A stretch of DNA of 27,891 nt. Source: Phallusia fumigata (taxonomy: Eukaryota > Chordata > Ascidiacea > Phlebobranchia > Ascidiidae). The notes beneath the pieces were generated by a model, which saw nothing but the letters and a program-made list of their open reading frames with translations, did no database searches and was not told where the DNA came from. Of the stretch, positions 1 to 10,488 are shown one piece after another. The stretch spans positions 1 through 27,891 of the forward strand of contig QXVZ01012577.1 of assembly GCA_008931825.1 (NCBI GenBank). Reading direction: 5' to 3'. Made by a program: the position numbers and the translations under genes. The number at the start of each line of letters is the position of its first letter. Positions within the stretch are counted from its first letter, which is position 1.

Positions 1-792
1 CTGCACACGATGAGCCTTCTGATCAAAAGTCATCACGGAAATATCACCCATGAGATCGGAAAGAAGTGCGAAGACTATTCGACACTGGCAGTCGCGATTT
101 CGGAAGAAGTGCACGAAAGATTCGGGGTCGCTCCAATCTTTTTGCTTTTGTCTGCTCGTGGTTCCGTGATAGTAAAACTGACGGCACTTAAACTTGCTCA
201 GGGCAGCGAGAGGCGAAAAGTTGTTTTGGAAACAAAGAAATTTATCGAGCAAAATCACATGGAAGACAAAATCCAACAAACAGCCTTCTATGAGCTTGGC
301 ATTTGCAAATATATCAGCACCCACGAGTTTGACTACTTGAGTCATCATCGCCAAGTGACACGAATCAATACCAAGCTCTTAGCTCTGGGCCCAAGTGAAG
401 ACATTAATATCGCCGAAGCAGACAAGCAGTGTCAGTCTTTGTACGACAAAGCCACTTCTCACAAGGAATGGAAAATCTCCTTTAGATGTCTTGTGTACTG
501 TGGCAAGTACTGGGCTTCTCGAGGCGATTATGCCAAGGCTGTAGAGCACTTTGAGGAGGCTTTGGGGTTCAAGGGCATCCTTGGTCCATCTGAGGCAGCG
601 ATGACGTTTCCATGGGCTTGCTACAACCACGCGAGGGCAGTAGTGTGTGGCAGAATGGTGGATCGTGCAGAACAGAGCAAAACACGTTGCGAGCAAGCTT
701 TGCAAATGCAAAAGTACATTTCCACAGATCTCAAACAAAAACTCGTAAAGTCGCTTGATGATTTGAACGCAATGATTGTAGTCAGCCGTTAA
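1..792 (+). CDS. NB-ARC/TPR-type STAND protein, C-terminal part (unit A, 5' partial)
   Basis: The frame is open from base 1 to the TAA at 790-792 (263 codons), so the window starts inside the gene and the first Met at base 10 is internal. It aligns without gaps to 8251-9036 of the fuller paralogue in unit C and about nine in ten residues match. The visible part is alpha-helical and contains a TPR-like repeat (GKYWASRGDYAKAVEHFEEA, residues about 170-189 of this fragment). In this family such repeats form the ligand-sensing or scaffold arm C-terminal to the nucleotide-binding domain, which lies outside the window here. The last residues differ from unit C (VVSR against KA). No internal stop or frameshift is visible, so this copy may be functional. 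Function is inferred from the paralogue. Confidence 0.8.
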   Translation: MHTMSLLIKSHHGNITHEIGKKCEDYSTLAVAISEEVHERFGVAPIFLLLSARGSVIVKLTALKLAQGSERRKVVLETKKFIEQNHMEDKIQQTAFYELGICKYISTHEFDYLSHHRQVTRINTKLLALGPSEDINIAEADKQCQSLYDKATSHKEWKISFRCLVYCGKYWASRGDYAKAVEHFEEALGFKGILGPSEAAMTFPWACYNHARAVVCGRMVDRAEQSKTRCEQALQMQKYISTDLKQKLVKSLDDLNAMIVVSR

Positions 793-1229
793 GTAGTGGG
801 CATTCTTGTTAATCTTTTCATACGTGGTACATATGTGCTTCATATGTGCTTGTCCAAGCTTTGGGGCGTATCGAAGGCTGTGACTTTGTACAAATGTATA
901 AAAATTGCGCTAAAGTCGTTCGTTCGTTATTTTCCTAACAGCGTCTTGAATGTTGAAATCAGTGTGATTTGATTCTTATTTAGGTCTTTGCGCAGGCAAT
1001 GTCACCTAATATCTAATATTTGCTAACAGTTAGTTGGTGAACCTGCACTTTCTGTATGTAGATAACGGTTATTGTGTTTGTTTTGGAGTTCCGTCGTATG
1101 CTTGCTTGCTTAACTCGTTAAACATTAATACCTTGCTACCGACAAACCGCACTGAACGCACAAACCCACAGCTAAAAGCAATACGTATTTTACTACTAGC
1201 AATATTTTTGATAGATCTACACCGTTAAT

Positions 1230-1235
1230 AATAAA
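1230..1235 (+). terminator. Possible polyadenylation signal of unit A gene
   Basis: AATAAA lies 438 bases after the stop codon, and the paralogous flank has AATAAA at 9351. Conservation between the copies is the only support; cleavage has not been seen. Confidence 0.35.
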
Positions 1236-2667
1236 CAACTTTATTGTTTTCTTGCATGTACACATTTCCTTTGGACTTCTTGTGATATGTTGATGTCACG
1301 TTCAACCGTAAATTGCTGTCCAAACGCTTTATAGTTTGCAGTCTAATCGTGAGCAACTCTCCTACAAAGTAGTGTGCATTGCTCATGAGTTGACATTTCT
1401 AATATATATGTATGGATCACTAAGACTGACCTAATCCAAATTATTCAACCGGTCCTGATAACTTTTTTCTATCTCCAGTGATACAGCACAATTAATGTTT
1501 ATTGTAACGACGTACTCATTTAAATATATAGTCAAGTATAACGATCGTTAATTAAAAATATTTTATAAAACTATACGTGACAACCGACGGTTTTTAAGGA
1601 ATTTTTGTAAAACTTTCAGAAGCATATTTAGCTTATTATTGGTTCAAAAAGTTTAAAGCAACTTTCTGGATTCTGAACTAACAATGATTTTCTTTGAGGC
1701 ATTACAGCTAACATACAAAGCTCGAAAAGACTATTACGAAGACTTTTGTAAGTAAGTCCCATAATTCCTACAAACGCTGATCGCCATACATTAACATCCA
1801 ACCTTCAGAACAGATACATCACTCTCTATAAAAGTTCTTTAGCTACTGAATGACGTAACGGTGATGAACAAAAAGTGGGGAAAGCTTTCTTGCCGCAAGG
1901 TTCCGAATATCACAAGATTTTTTACATTGCTTTTCGCACGCGACAACCTGCAATGTCACTTAACGACTATACCCATTGGGTTCCGCACCCACACATCAGA
2001 CTACAGTTTAAAACCTTCACCATATTTTTTCAAGTTACCAGGCCATGTGCAACGTTGGGCCAAAACGTAATTTATGTGCGAAATTACAACTACGTCTTCG
2101 ATTCAAGTCGCGAACCCACCAATCAGCAAGTTCCTGTTGACTTCGACAGACATGGTAAAGGGCATGCGCCACATTGTGGGTCTTGCTTTTTTAATTATAA
2201 TAGCACAAAAACCTTTACATACAACCAGTAGAAAATATACAACTGTTTTTGCTGTCACAGCGACAAATTTTCCCTTAGTGTTCAACTTAGTGATCCGCTG
2301 GATTATGTTGTTGAGTAGATCTGCAGCGACCTCTATCGAAAAATGTGCAATTTAGCAAAAAGCGATTGACATGCAGCTCAATCCGACATACGAGCTCAAA
2401 GTTCAACACAGTGGATAAAATCGTTTGCTCACATGTGTCAAAACGCTTTGTGAACTTTGTAATATTTTCGCTCAGTGCCTGATTGTGGTGCAGAGCTGCG
2501 CTAAACTGACATGTCGAAGTGGTACTTTCGTACTTTATGAGCTGTGTTGATAATTGTTCGTTCGTATGATTTAGAAATGTGAACCAATCGGAGAGGCACC
2601 TTTTCCCATTAATTCGCAGATATCCAGGGTTTGTAAAACGCACTGATGACGTAACTCGCCAAACAGC

Positions 2668-2720
2668 TGTGGCTCAGCGGTAGCTAAGCCGTTATTGCTT
2701 CACAAAGCGCAATGCAGATT
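2668..2720 (+). repeat. tRNA-like box A segment (SINE-like relic, unit A)
   Basis: GGCTCAGCGGTAG resembles a tRNA D-arm/box A. The same element is at about 10380-10430 in unit C. No box B is found at the usual distance, so this is at most a truncated tRNA-derived SINE head and not a tRNA gene. Confidence 0.25.
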
Positions 2721-2779
2721 TTTGTTTAAGTAATTTACGTTCTTAACCAAGCTTTGATGAATTGTTTTCTTGCCTCGGT

Positions 2780-2794
2780 TTCTATTTGAATAAG
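2780..2794 (+). other. Spliced-leader-like sequence (unit A)
   Basis: TTCTATTTGAATAAG equals 15 of the 16 nt of the Ciona trans-spliced leader (ATTCTATTTGAATAAG, from memory). It is followed by ATAG and not by a GT donor, so it is not a working SL RNA gene. It recurs at 10474-10488 in the paralogous block of unit C. Confidence 0.4.
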
Positions 2795-3997
2795 ATAGTA
2801 AAAAACAATACAAAGTGCAAAAAACCTGTGGGATGATTCAGGGATTCTGTCCTAACAAGTTCCGGATCTTTAAAAAGGTGTACGAAGGTTACGCGCTATC
2901 AAGGTCGGTAGTATCGAGTACTCACATATAGCACGTGTCGACCTTAATCTAGTTGGCTCACCCATTTATTAAAGAACAGTTAAATTGTTAACACATGACC
3001 AACATCAAATAAGACTCATAGGCGCATAAAACGCGGACCCAACAAAGCGCGGAAGCGAATGGGGTAACCATTGATAGCGCAATACCTCAAAAAAGTAGGG
3101 TCTGTGCTTAGCTATTACATGTTTAATATTTTGAGTATTGGTTTAAAAACACAGAATTTTTGTTTACACTGGTAACTGACCGCATTTTTAAACCAACTGA
3201 ACGCCGGTAGTTTTGTGGAAAAATCCAATTTACATTAAACTGGACGTTATAGGCTAGAGCTAAAGACGTACAAGCACCTTAAGCAGTCAAAACCCACAGG
3301 TAAATGCTAAGTTTCGAATCAAATTACTGATAGAGAATACCGTCCTAAATTAAAAATACATGTAGAAAAACAAAAAGTATCCAGGTCACGAGCCAAAACC
3401 GGAATGTGAACCACAAAACCTCAGTAACGCAGTAACGTATCTGGGACTTTTGTTAAGGCTCCAAAAGGTTAAAAGTGTAAAAGTTCAAAAGCTGTTAATC
3501 AATTGAAATCAGTCCATAAACCGTTGTAAAAAAGTGCTATAAAACTTTCGATACGAAGCACGTACTTTCCCGTTGCATAAAACAAGGGTTGTGCTGGTCC
3601 ATGCATGTGCCCAAGCACTGACAAAACAACTTTTATTGTCATTTTAACATTGAGGAAAACAAAGCACCCCTTCTAAAAGTAAACAACGTTCAAACCAATT
3701 TACGACTTTGACCACATGATTTGAAATTCGCATTCAATCCCAATAGGATTTGTTCTGTTAAGAATTGTTCTTTTGTTGCAGAAAAATTTGTACATTGACA
3801 GGTGGTGTCGGCCGTGTAGCAGTGTGTGATGTTTATGTGAATACTTGACTATCCGCCAGGTGGCACACTACGTAACATCTGCTCTCTGTCCTCGTATACT
3901 AAGCGTCACGACCCTACAACAAGCATTCTTATACCTCTGGGAGGTGTGCGTGGTCCTGTGTGTTTCAATTCGCGACTCAGTGTTTTTAAAAGTCAAT

Positions 3998-4509
3998 TCA
4001 CATGGAAGACAAAATCCAACAAACGGCATTTTATGAATGCGGCATTTGCAAACATATCAGCACTCACGAGTTTGACCACTTGAGGCACCAACGCCCAGTG
4101 ACCTGAATCAATACCTAGCAATCGCCCTCGGACTGAGTGAGAACACCAACAGTGTCAGTCTTTGTACGAGAAAGCCACTTCTCACACGAATGAAAAATCT
4201 TCTGTAGATGTCTTGTGTACTGTGGCAAGTACTGGGCCTCTCGAAGGAAATATGTCAAGGCTGCAGAGCACTTTGAAGCGGCTTTGGCCTGCAAGGGCAT
4301 CCTTGGTTTATCTGAGGCGACGATGTCATTTCCGTGATCTTGTTACAAGCACGCGAGGGCAGTAGTGTGTGACAAGATGGTCGATCGTGCAAAAGAGAGA
4401 AAAAAAATTTGCGAGCATAATTTGAAAAAAGTACATTTCTTCAGATCTCAACCAAAACCTCGAGAAGTCGCTGGATATGGTAAGTGAAATGATTGGAGCC
4501 ACATGTTAA
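3998..4509 (+). pseudogene. 5'-truncated NB-ARC/TPR gene fragment (unit B)
   Basis: This segment aligns to 255-792 of unit A and to the same part of unit C. It starts abruptly within the codons for HMEDKIQQT and ends at the TAA at 4507-4509. Several inactivating changes are visible. There is an in-frame TGA near 4106 where the intact copies read an arginine codon. The stretch that reads EDINIAEADKQC in the other copies is partly deleted around 4140-4155. A second TGA lies near 4335, where the others have Trp, and there are small indels in A-runs near 4405-4430. No NB-ARC part is left upstream. The following flank (4510 on) is still homologous to the other units, so the gene remnant was duplicated together with its surroundings and then decayed. 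Confidence 0.85.
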
Positions 4510-5890
4510 GTATCAAAGTGGACATTCTTGTTAGTCTTTAACTATGCTGTGTACATACATATCCAAGCTATGACAGGTACCGAAAGTTTGTGTATCATTA
4601 GGATCAACAACTACAAATGTTTTGAATGAAATTTTGTGCATTTCTTGGAACCTTTGTTTTTTTTACAAATGTACACAATGCGTTCCACGGTCAGTCTTTT
4701 TGTATCAAAATCACATTGATTTGATTTGCTTTTCAGCCTGTTGCGATGTCGCCTAATATTTGTTTTTAGTTTGTTTGTGAAACTGCACTCGTTGCATGTA
4801 AAAAACTGACATTATGTTTGTTTGGGAGTTTCGGTCATGTGCTTGCTTGCTGAACTTGGTAAACATTAAAACCCTGTGTTACCCACCACCAATCCTCAGG
4901 CAGTTACAACTTAAAAGGCTCGGAAAGGCTTTTAAGAAAGTGTTTGTGAGTGATTTAAGCAGGCAAACGAACGTAACGGTAAGAAAAAAGAGAAAAAAAG
5001 CGACTCGTATCATTACATTTACAAACCAAGCATATCAGTTTTTACAGTGCTTTCGCTCGACAACCTGCTATGTCACATTAAGACCAAGAATTTTCGCTTC
5101 CCGGGCGGCCTGGCCCTTCCACCACCTGGCCAATTCGGCCTTGGAAAAGAGTGCACCGTTTTTAATCATCTTCTGACTGAAAATCGTTGTCTCACAATCA
5201 GTAAAAAAACACAGAGCTTTGGCCAAACTTGTAATATATTACACACAAGATGTCACTAACTCACCAAAAACCAAGGAAATTGTTTTGCGGCTTCAGTCCC
5301 ATTAACGGTTTTACCAGTGTGCAGGTCAAGAGCCAATGACAGCGCACTCTGCAGCAAAATGAAATGCGAACCATAAAACCCTGGTTACGCAATCACGTAT
5401 GCGGGACTTTTGTTTAGGCTTCATTATGCTAAAGTCCAACAGTTCAACAGTTGTTTAATCGTTCGGAATCAGCCCATAAACCGTTTTGAAAAGTACGTCA
5501 CAGACTGACGAATAAAAACATAACGCACTTAAATTCGTTTTATTAGGGGAAAAATGTGCATCATTGTTGATTATACAGCTGCTGTTAAACTTTTGACACA
5601 ATCCACGTACTTCCCATGTATAAAGCAAAAGCACTGTCAAAACAACTTTTATTGTCATTCAAATAAAAAGAAAAACAAAGTCCCCCGCCTCCCCACTTGT
5701 TTACCACTTTGAGCACATGATCTGAAATTTGCATTCAATCCCAATAGGTTTTGTTCTGTTACGTATTGTTCTTTTGTTGCAGAAGAATGTGTACATTGGC
5801 AGGTGCCGTGTCGGCCTTCTAGCAGAGTGTTTGTGCATTCGTATTTAAATACGACACCGCGCACGGGCAATTTAGTTCGTGTTGCAATGT
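4510..5890. repeat. Unit B 3' flank, duplicated non-coding block
   Basis: The first part (4510-4880) matches unit A 795-1130 and unit C 9040-9310. The second part (5280-5850) matches unit A 3390-3830 and, up to about 5610, unit C 11070-11370. The middle of the A and C flanks, including the leader-like and tRNA-like segments, is missing, so unit B carries a large internal deletion. No gene is supported. Confidence 0.6.
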
Positions 5891-6218
5891 TCATCAGGAA
5901 CGCATGTTTGGTTAGTCTTTAAAAAACGCCTTACTGGGTGACGCTATTTTCCATTTCACGAACTTTATTCTGTTAAACCGAGTTCCGCTTGGTCTGTCTG
6001 CAATTAATGCTTCGCAAAACACAAGTGACGGAATGAATGCTAATAACCCATCAAGCACAGGATTGTTGTGGTAACCTTTCAGTCGCCTAGGATTTGCAGC
6101 TCGGGAAAAACCGATTAGAGTTTTTCACATAAAAAGGATTAATAAAAAAGCGATCCAGCAAAAGGCAATTAATGATTTTGTGTACCTAATTGAAAGGTCT
6201 CAAAAAGAAGTTGTTTGT
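5891..6218. other. Upstream region of unit C gene
   Basis: AT-rich and without a supported gene. It holds no clear TATA box placed to serve the ATG at 6226. This fits a trans-spliced or distantly promoted gene but does not show it. Confidence 0.3.
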
Positions 6219-6220
6219 AG
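6209..6220 (+). promoter_or_regulatory. Possible trans-splice (or cis 3') acceptor
   Basis: The T-rich stretch ending in TTTGTAG at 6220 lies five bases before the ATG at 6226. In Ciona many mRNAs receive a 16-nt leader at an AG just upstream of the start codon, which this layout resembles. No leader-bearing cDNA is available here. Confidence 0.35.
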
Positions 6221-6225
6221 TAAAA

Positions 6226-9036
6226 ATGGCTTCCTTGCAACACGAGACAAACTTTAATATCGGCGCTATTGGTCACTTGCTCATTGGAGGAGAAAGCAAT
6301 TATTTTAGTCACGCTACGCAAGGTAAGTTTTTTGTGGTGACATTTTAGAAACACTAAAAGCATTTCTCAACAAGTTATGCAGCAGGATATTTTATATCTT
6401 AACAGGAGAACAAATGATCATCAATCCAACATCGATCAAAAACCTCGGCCGAGCCAAATCGCCTTTTATCAAAACCGAGTCTTACCTGATATCCAAACAA
6501 CTTCTGCAAGACAAGCCCGTTTCTGTGCTGTATCTTCACGGGATGTCGGGGTCTGGAAAGTCCGAAATCGTGCGGAAGCTTGGTGAAGATTTTCCCTACG
6601 GTCCACAAGATCCGTTCGTAAAATGGCACATTGAGTGCAGCGACAAGAAACACGATATTAAAAAACAGCTAGCAAAACTTGTTGAACTGATGGTAGTGAA
6701 AGGTTTGTTATGTACTTCTGATGGATTAGTCCAATCTGCAACCTACAGTATGGAGCAAGATAGATGCAAAGAGTACATAGACCTCTTAGCTTCGAGCAAC
6801 CTTCCCATTCTTATCGTCATCGAGGATCCGGTCGAAGAAAATTTTTTTATAAGATTTTTTAACGAGCATCGAAAGTATCAGCGACTGCGAAAACAAATTT
6901 CATGTCTACATTGCATCGCAAAAAAAACCAACCTCCCTCCAACAAAGGTCCCCTGCTTTTCACATGCAGGAAATACAAGGATTCACAGTGAAAGAAGGAC
7001 TTGAATTGTTCGGCGTTACGGAAACATGTGAGGAGAACGAGAGAGATGCGGCTAAACAAATAATTGAGAAGTTAAGCGGATTTCCATTGGGTTTGTGGGC
7101 AGTGAAAATGGCAAGAAAACCATTGACCTACAACCAGTACAACAACTATTTAGAAAAGCAGTCTCATTTTCTCATGCAACGAGAGAAGGAGAAACTAGGA
7201 CCGGAAAATCTTCTCTTTCGAGCGATTCTACTTCGGCTGAAGCCTGATGAAAATAACCAAGATGAGCAAGATGTTCGTCATTGGCAGGCCATCTGTTTGC
7301 TTTCTTTGCTTCACCATGGAAACATTCCAAAAATCCTGGTAGAAAGAGTGATGTGGTGCACACGAGAGCAGAGTTCAGAAACGAATTTGAACGACAAAGA
7401 AATTTGTGAGGCCAAGTTTAAGAACGCAACAGATTCAGCCGATTTTATTGAAAAGCTCAGTAACTACGGATTTCGCAAAGAGGAAATCACAGAGCAAAAT
7501 GAGGCAAGAGTAACATTTCACGCTGTTGTTTTTGGAGCGGTGAAATGTGACTTGCAATATAAAAAAGAGCTCCAAAGTGCAAAGGAACGTATGGTCACAT
7601 GTATAGCTGCTCTCGGGCACAAGGATTTGAGACTTTCCAAAAACCACGAATTCATGATTGACCTGCTTCCTCATATTCAATCCACACTTGATGCAGTGGT
7701 ATGTGACCACGAGAATCCTTCAATGCCGTTTTGCAACGCACAACCGGATGACGAAAAGGACCAATTGATGCAATTCTGCTATGCCCATCTTCATGAAGTT
7801 CTAGGCTCGGTGCTCGGTAAGCAAACTAGTCAAGCTTTCAAAGCAGAGAAGCACCTTGAAAAATCCATGAGCATTTGGTTAACCATTGTCGAGAGATTGA
7901 ATGGTGAAGATTTTTTTTGGGAACCTGCCGCAACATTTATGAGAGATCGAATGCTGGAGAAGGCAAAACTGATCGTTGATCAGTGCTCAAAAGCTGGAAG
8001 AATACTTCTTTCCAGCGCCTTCGATATTGAAAAATATATGGCTATTGTCTTGCAACCAAGGTTTAACGAAGTTGAATTCTATGGACAGAAATCAAACGAG
8101 GAAGTCAAAAATTATCTTGAAACTATTCTGGAGACCAGCCACCAACTAAACCCGTCCAAGCTGCGCATGTTTAGAGACATGAATGTTCCGCTCTTTATGG
8201 AAAAACCCAAGTTGTACGAAATGTTTTTCGCAGAGCGAATTGCGTCTGTTCTGCACACGATGAGCCTTCTGATCAAAAGTTATCGCGGAAATATCACCCA
8301 TGAGATCGGTAAGAAGTGCGAAGACTATTCAACACTAGCAGTCGCGATTTCGGAAGAAGTGCACGAAAGATTCGGGGTCGCTCCACTCTTTTTGCTCCTA
8401 TCTTCTCGTGGCGCTGCGAGAGTGAGACTGACGGCACTTAAACTTACTCAGGACAGTGAAAGACGAAAGGTTGTTTTGGAAACAAAACGATTTATCGAGG
8501 AAAATCATCTGGAAGACAAAATCCAACAAACGGCCTTCTATGAGCACGGGATTTGCAAAGAGATCAGCACCCACGAGTTTGATTACTTGAGGCACCAACG
8601 TCAAGTGACACGAATCAATACCAAGCTCATAGCCCTCGGCCCAGGTGAGGACATTAATATCGCCGAAGCAGACAAGCAGTGTCAGTCTTTGTACGACAAA
8701 GCCACTTCTCACAAGGAATGGAAAATCTCCTTCAGATGTCTTGTGTACTGTGGCAAGTACTGGGCCTCTCGAGGCGATTATGCCAAAGCTGTAGAGCACT
8801 TTGAGGAGGCTTTGGGGTTCAAGGGCATCCTTGGTCCATCTGAGGCAGCGATGACGTTTCCGTGGGCTTGCTACAACCACGCGAGGGCAGTAGTGTGTGG
8901 CAGAATGTTGGATAGTGCTGAACAGAGCAAAACACGTTGCGAGCAAGCTTTGCAAATGCAAAAGTACATTTCCCCTGATCTCAAACAAAAACTCGAGAAG
9001 TCGCTTGATGATTTGAACGCAATGATTAAAGCTTAA
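6226..9036 (+). CDS. NB-ARC/TPR-type STAND ATPase (unit C), two exons, one apparent frameshift
   Basis: Exon 1 is 6226-6322 and exon 2 is 6406-9036, joined in phase 1 across an 83-bp GT-AG intron. The ATG at 6226 follows an in-frame stop at 6187. The reconstructed protein is about 908 residues. In order it has a 35-residue Gly/Ile-rich N-terminal segment, Walker A GMSGSGKS (78-85), an NB-ARC-like W-H-I-E-C-S stretch (about 106-111), Walker B ILIVIED (167-173), a sensor-like HVYIASQ strand, a GFPLGL motif (257-262), and a long helical arm ending in TPR-like repeats (about 815-835). In this family ATP binding switches oligomerisation in cell-death or innate-immune complexes; that role is inferred. 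One extra T in the T6 run at 6855-6860 breaks the frame. Unchanged, the product would stop at 7004 (231 residues). This could be a sequencing error or a recent null allele. Confidence 0.85.
6323..6405 (+). other. Intron 1 of the unit C NB-ARC gene
   Basis: The donor CAAG|GTAAGT is near consensus and the acceptor reads TTATATCTTAACAG. Splicing joins a single G to GA and keeps the frame of both exons (phase 1). A length of 83 bp is typical of compact tunicate introns. Confidence 0.75.
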
Positions 9037-9350
9037 TTGGTTTTAGCTACGCTGTGTACATACATATGTATTTGCTCTGGCAATGACGCATATCGATAGG
9101 CTTTGTACAAAAGTATAAAAAGTCTACCAAGTCTGTTTGCAGAAGCTTCTTGTGTGTTAAATTAGTGTGATTAGATTTGGTTTTCAGCTTGTTGCAATGT
9201 CGCCTAATATTTGCTCTCAGTTTGTTTCTGAAACTGTACTTGCTACATGTAAATATCCGTTTTTGGTATGAGGTACAGTCATGCGCTTGCGTGCGTAACC
9301 CTGTCAACATTTAAGCCCTATTACCATTTTAATTGTTCTAAACCGCTCAT

Positions 9351-9356
9351 AATAAA
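9351..9356 (+). terminator. Possible polyadenylation signal of unit C gene
   Basis: AATAAA lies 315 bases after the stop codon at 9034-9036, at the position paralogous to the one at 1230 in unit A. Confidence 0.35.
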
Positions 9357-10473
9357 AAACATTATTGTGTTCTGGCATGTGACCATGAAAAGATTCTCCA
9401 AACGCGTTATAGGTCGTGACCTAGTTACGGCAACCGACTTTATGGGTTGGTTAATAGGTGACATTTGCAGATGGTTTTACGGGACTGACCTAACCCGAAT
9501 TATCCAACTTTTTTCTACTTTCAGTGAGATAGCACAACTAACCATTATTGTACCGAAATACTTACCCAAATATGTATTGAGGTAAAACAATAGATGATTT
9601 ATAAAATATATTAATACTATATTTAATACGTAACAACAGCCAGTTTCAAAGAATTTTTGTAAAACCTTTAGTATATGTAGCTTAATTATTATTGGTTTAA
9701 AACGTTCAGAAAAATACTCAAAAAAACAACTTGTTTCTGAACTGAAAATGACTATCCTTAGTGAGTGTTTGTGAGCGAGTCAAGCGGCCTGTAATTCTTA
9801 CATACGGTCCGCCATACACTGTCAATACAGTTCTAACGAAACATAGGCTTTTTTAGCTACCGGATGACGTAATTAAAATGACAAAACACAGTTTTCGTAC
9901 CACAAGAGTATACACTAACATTTACATGCCGATTATTATAATTTTTTTACAATGCTTCTTGCACGACCATCTGCAACGTCACACTAAGACTATGCGCATG
10001 CGCGACATTGTGGGTCTTGCTTTTAACTAATCCAGCAAAAAAACTTTACAACCAATAGAAAATATACAACTGTTTTTGCTGTCACAGCGACAAAATTTGT
10101 AGCGACCTCTGTAGAGAGTTGTGTAAATTTAGCAATAAGCACTTGTAATGCAACGAAAATCAGCATAAGCTACGGATAAAATCGTTTGCTCTCATGGCCA
10201 AAACATTTTGCAAACTTTGTAATATTTCCGCTCACTGCCTAATGCAAAGCCACGTTGAACAGAAATGCTCGTTTGTGTGACTCAAATACCTGAAGCTACG
10301 TAAGAGCGCCTTTTTCCGTTAACGCCCAAATATCCAGGGTTTATAAAATCCACTGATGACGTAACTCACCACAACAGCTGTAGCCCAGCGGTAGCTAAGC
10401 CGTTATTGTTTCACAAAGCGCAATGCAGTTTTTTGTTTGTCACTTTTCTTCTTAATCAATTTTTTATCTCGGT

Positions 10474-10488
10474 TTCTATTTGAATAAG
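10474..10488 (+). other. Spliced-leader-like sequence (unit C)
   Basis: The same 15 bases as at 2780-2794, with the same ATAGTAAA following, so the match predates the duplication of the units. It lacks a GT donor. Confidence 0.4.

Larger units (their letters stand above)
793..3840. repeat. Unit A 3' flank, duplicated non-coding block
   Basis: No gene is supported here; open frames are short and not conserved between copies. Blocks match the flank of unit C: about 930-1140 with 9140-9320, 1400-1560 with 9470-9600, 2160-2270 with 10000-10090, 2400-2560 with 10170-10260, and 2620-2880 with 10330-10560. Blocks at about 3400-3830 also match unit B 5330-5840. The flank was therefore copied together with the gene fragment. 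A conserved pyrimidine-rich AG (ending at about 3781, and at about 5781 in unit B) resembles a 3' splice site and may be a relic of an upstream exon. Confidence 0.65.

Noticed and set aside
2668..2690. A tRNA gene
   Set aside because: Box A-like only; no box B or acceptor stem.
8398..8988. A 196-codon minus-strand frame
   Set aside because: Shadow antisense to the TPR-coding exon; the same antisense frame appears in unit A for the same reason.
9268..9585. A 105-codon plus-strand frame after the unit C gene
   Set aside because: The matching flank in unit A does not keep the frame, so it is non-coding.
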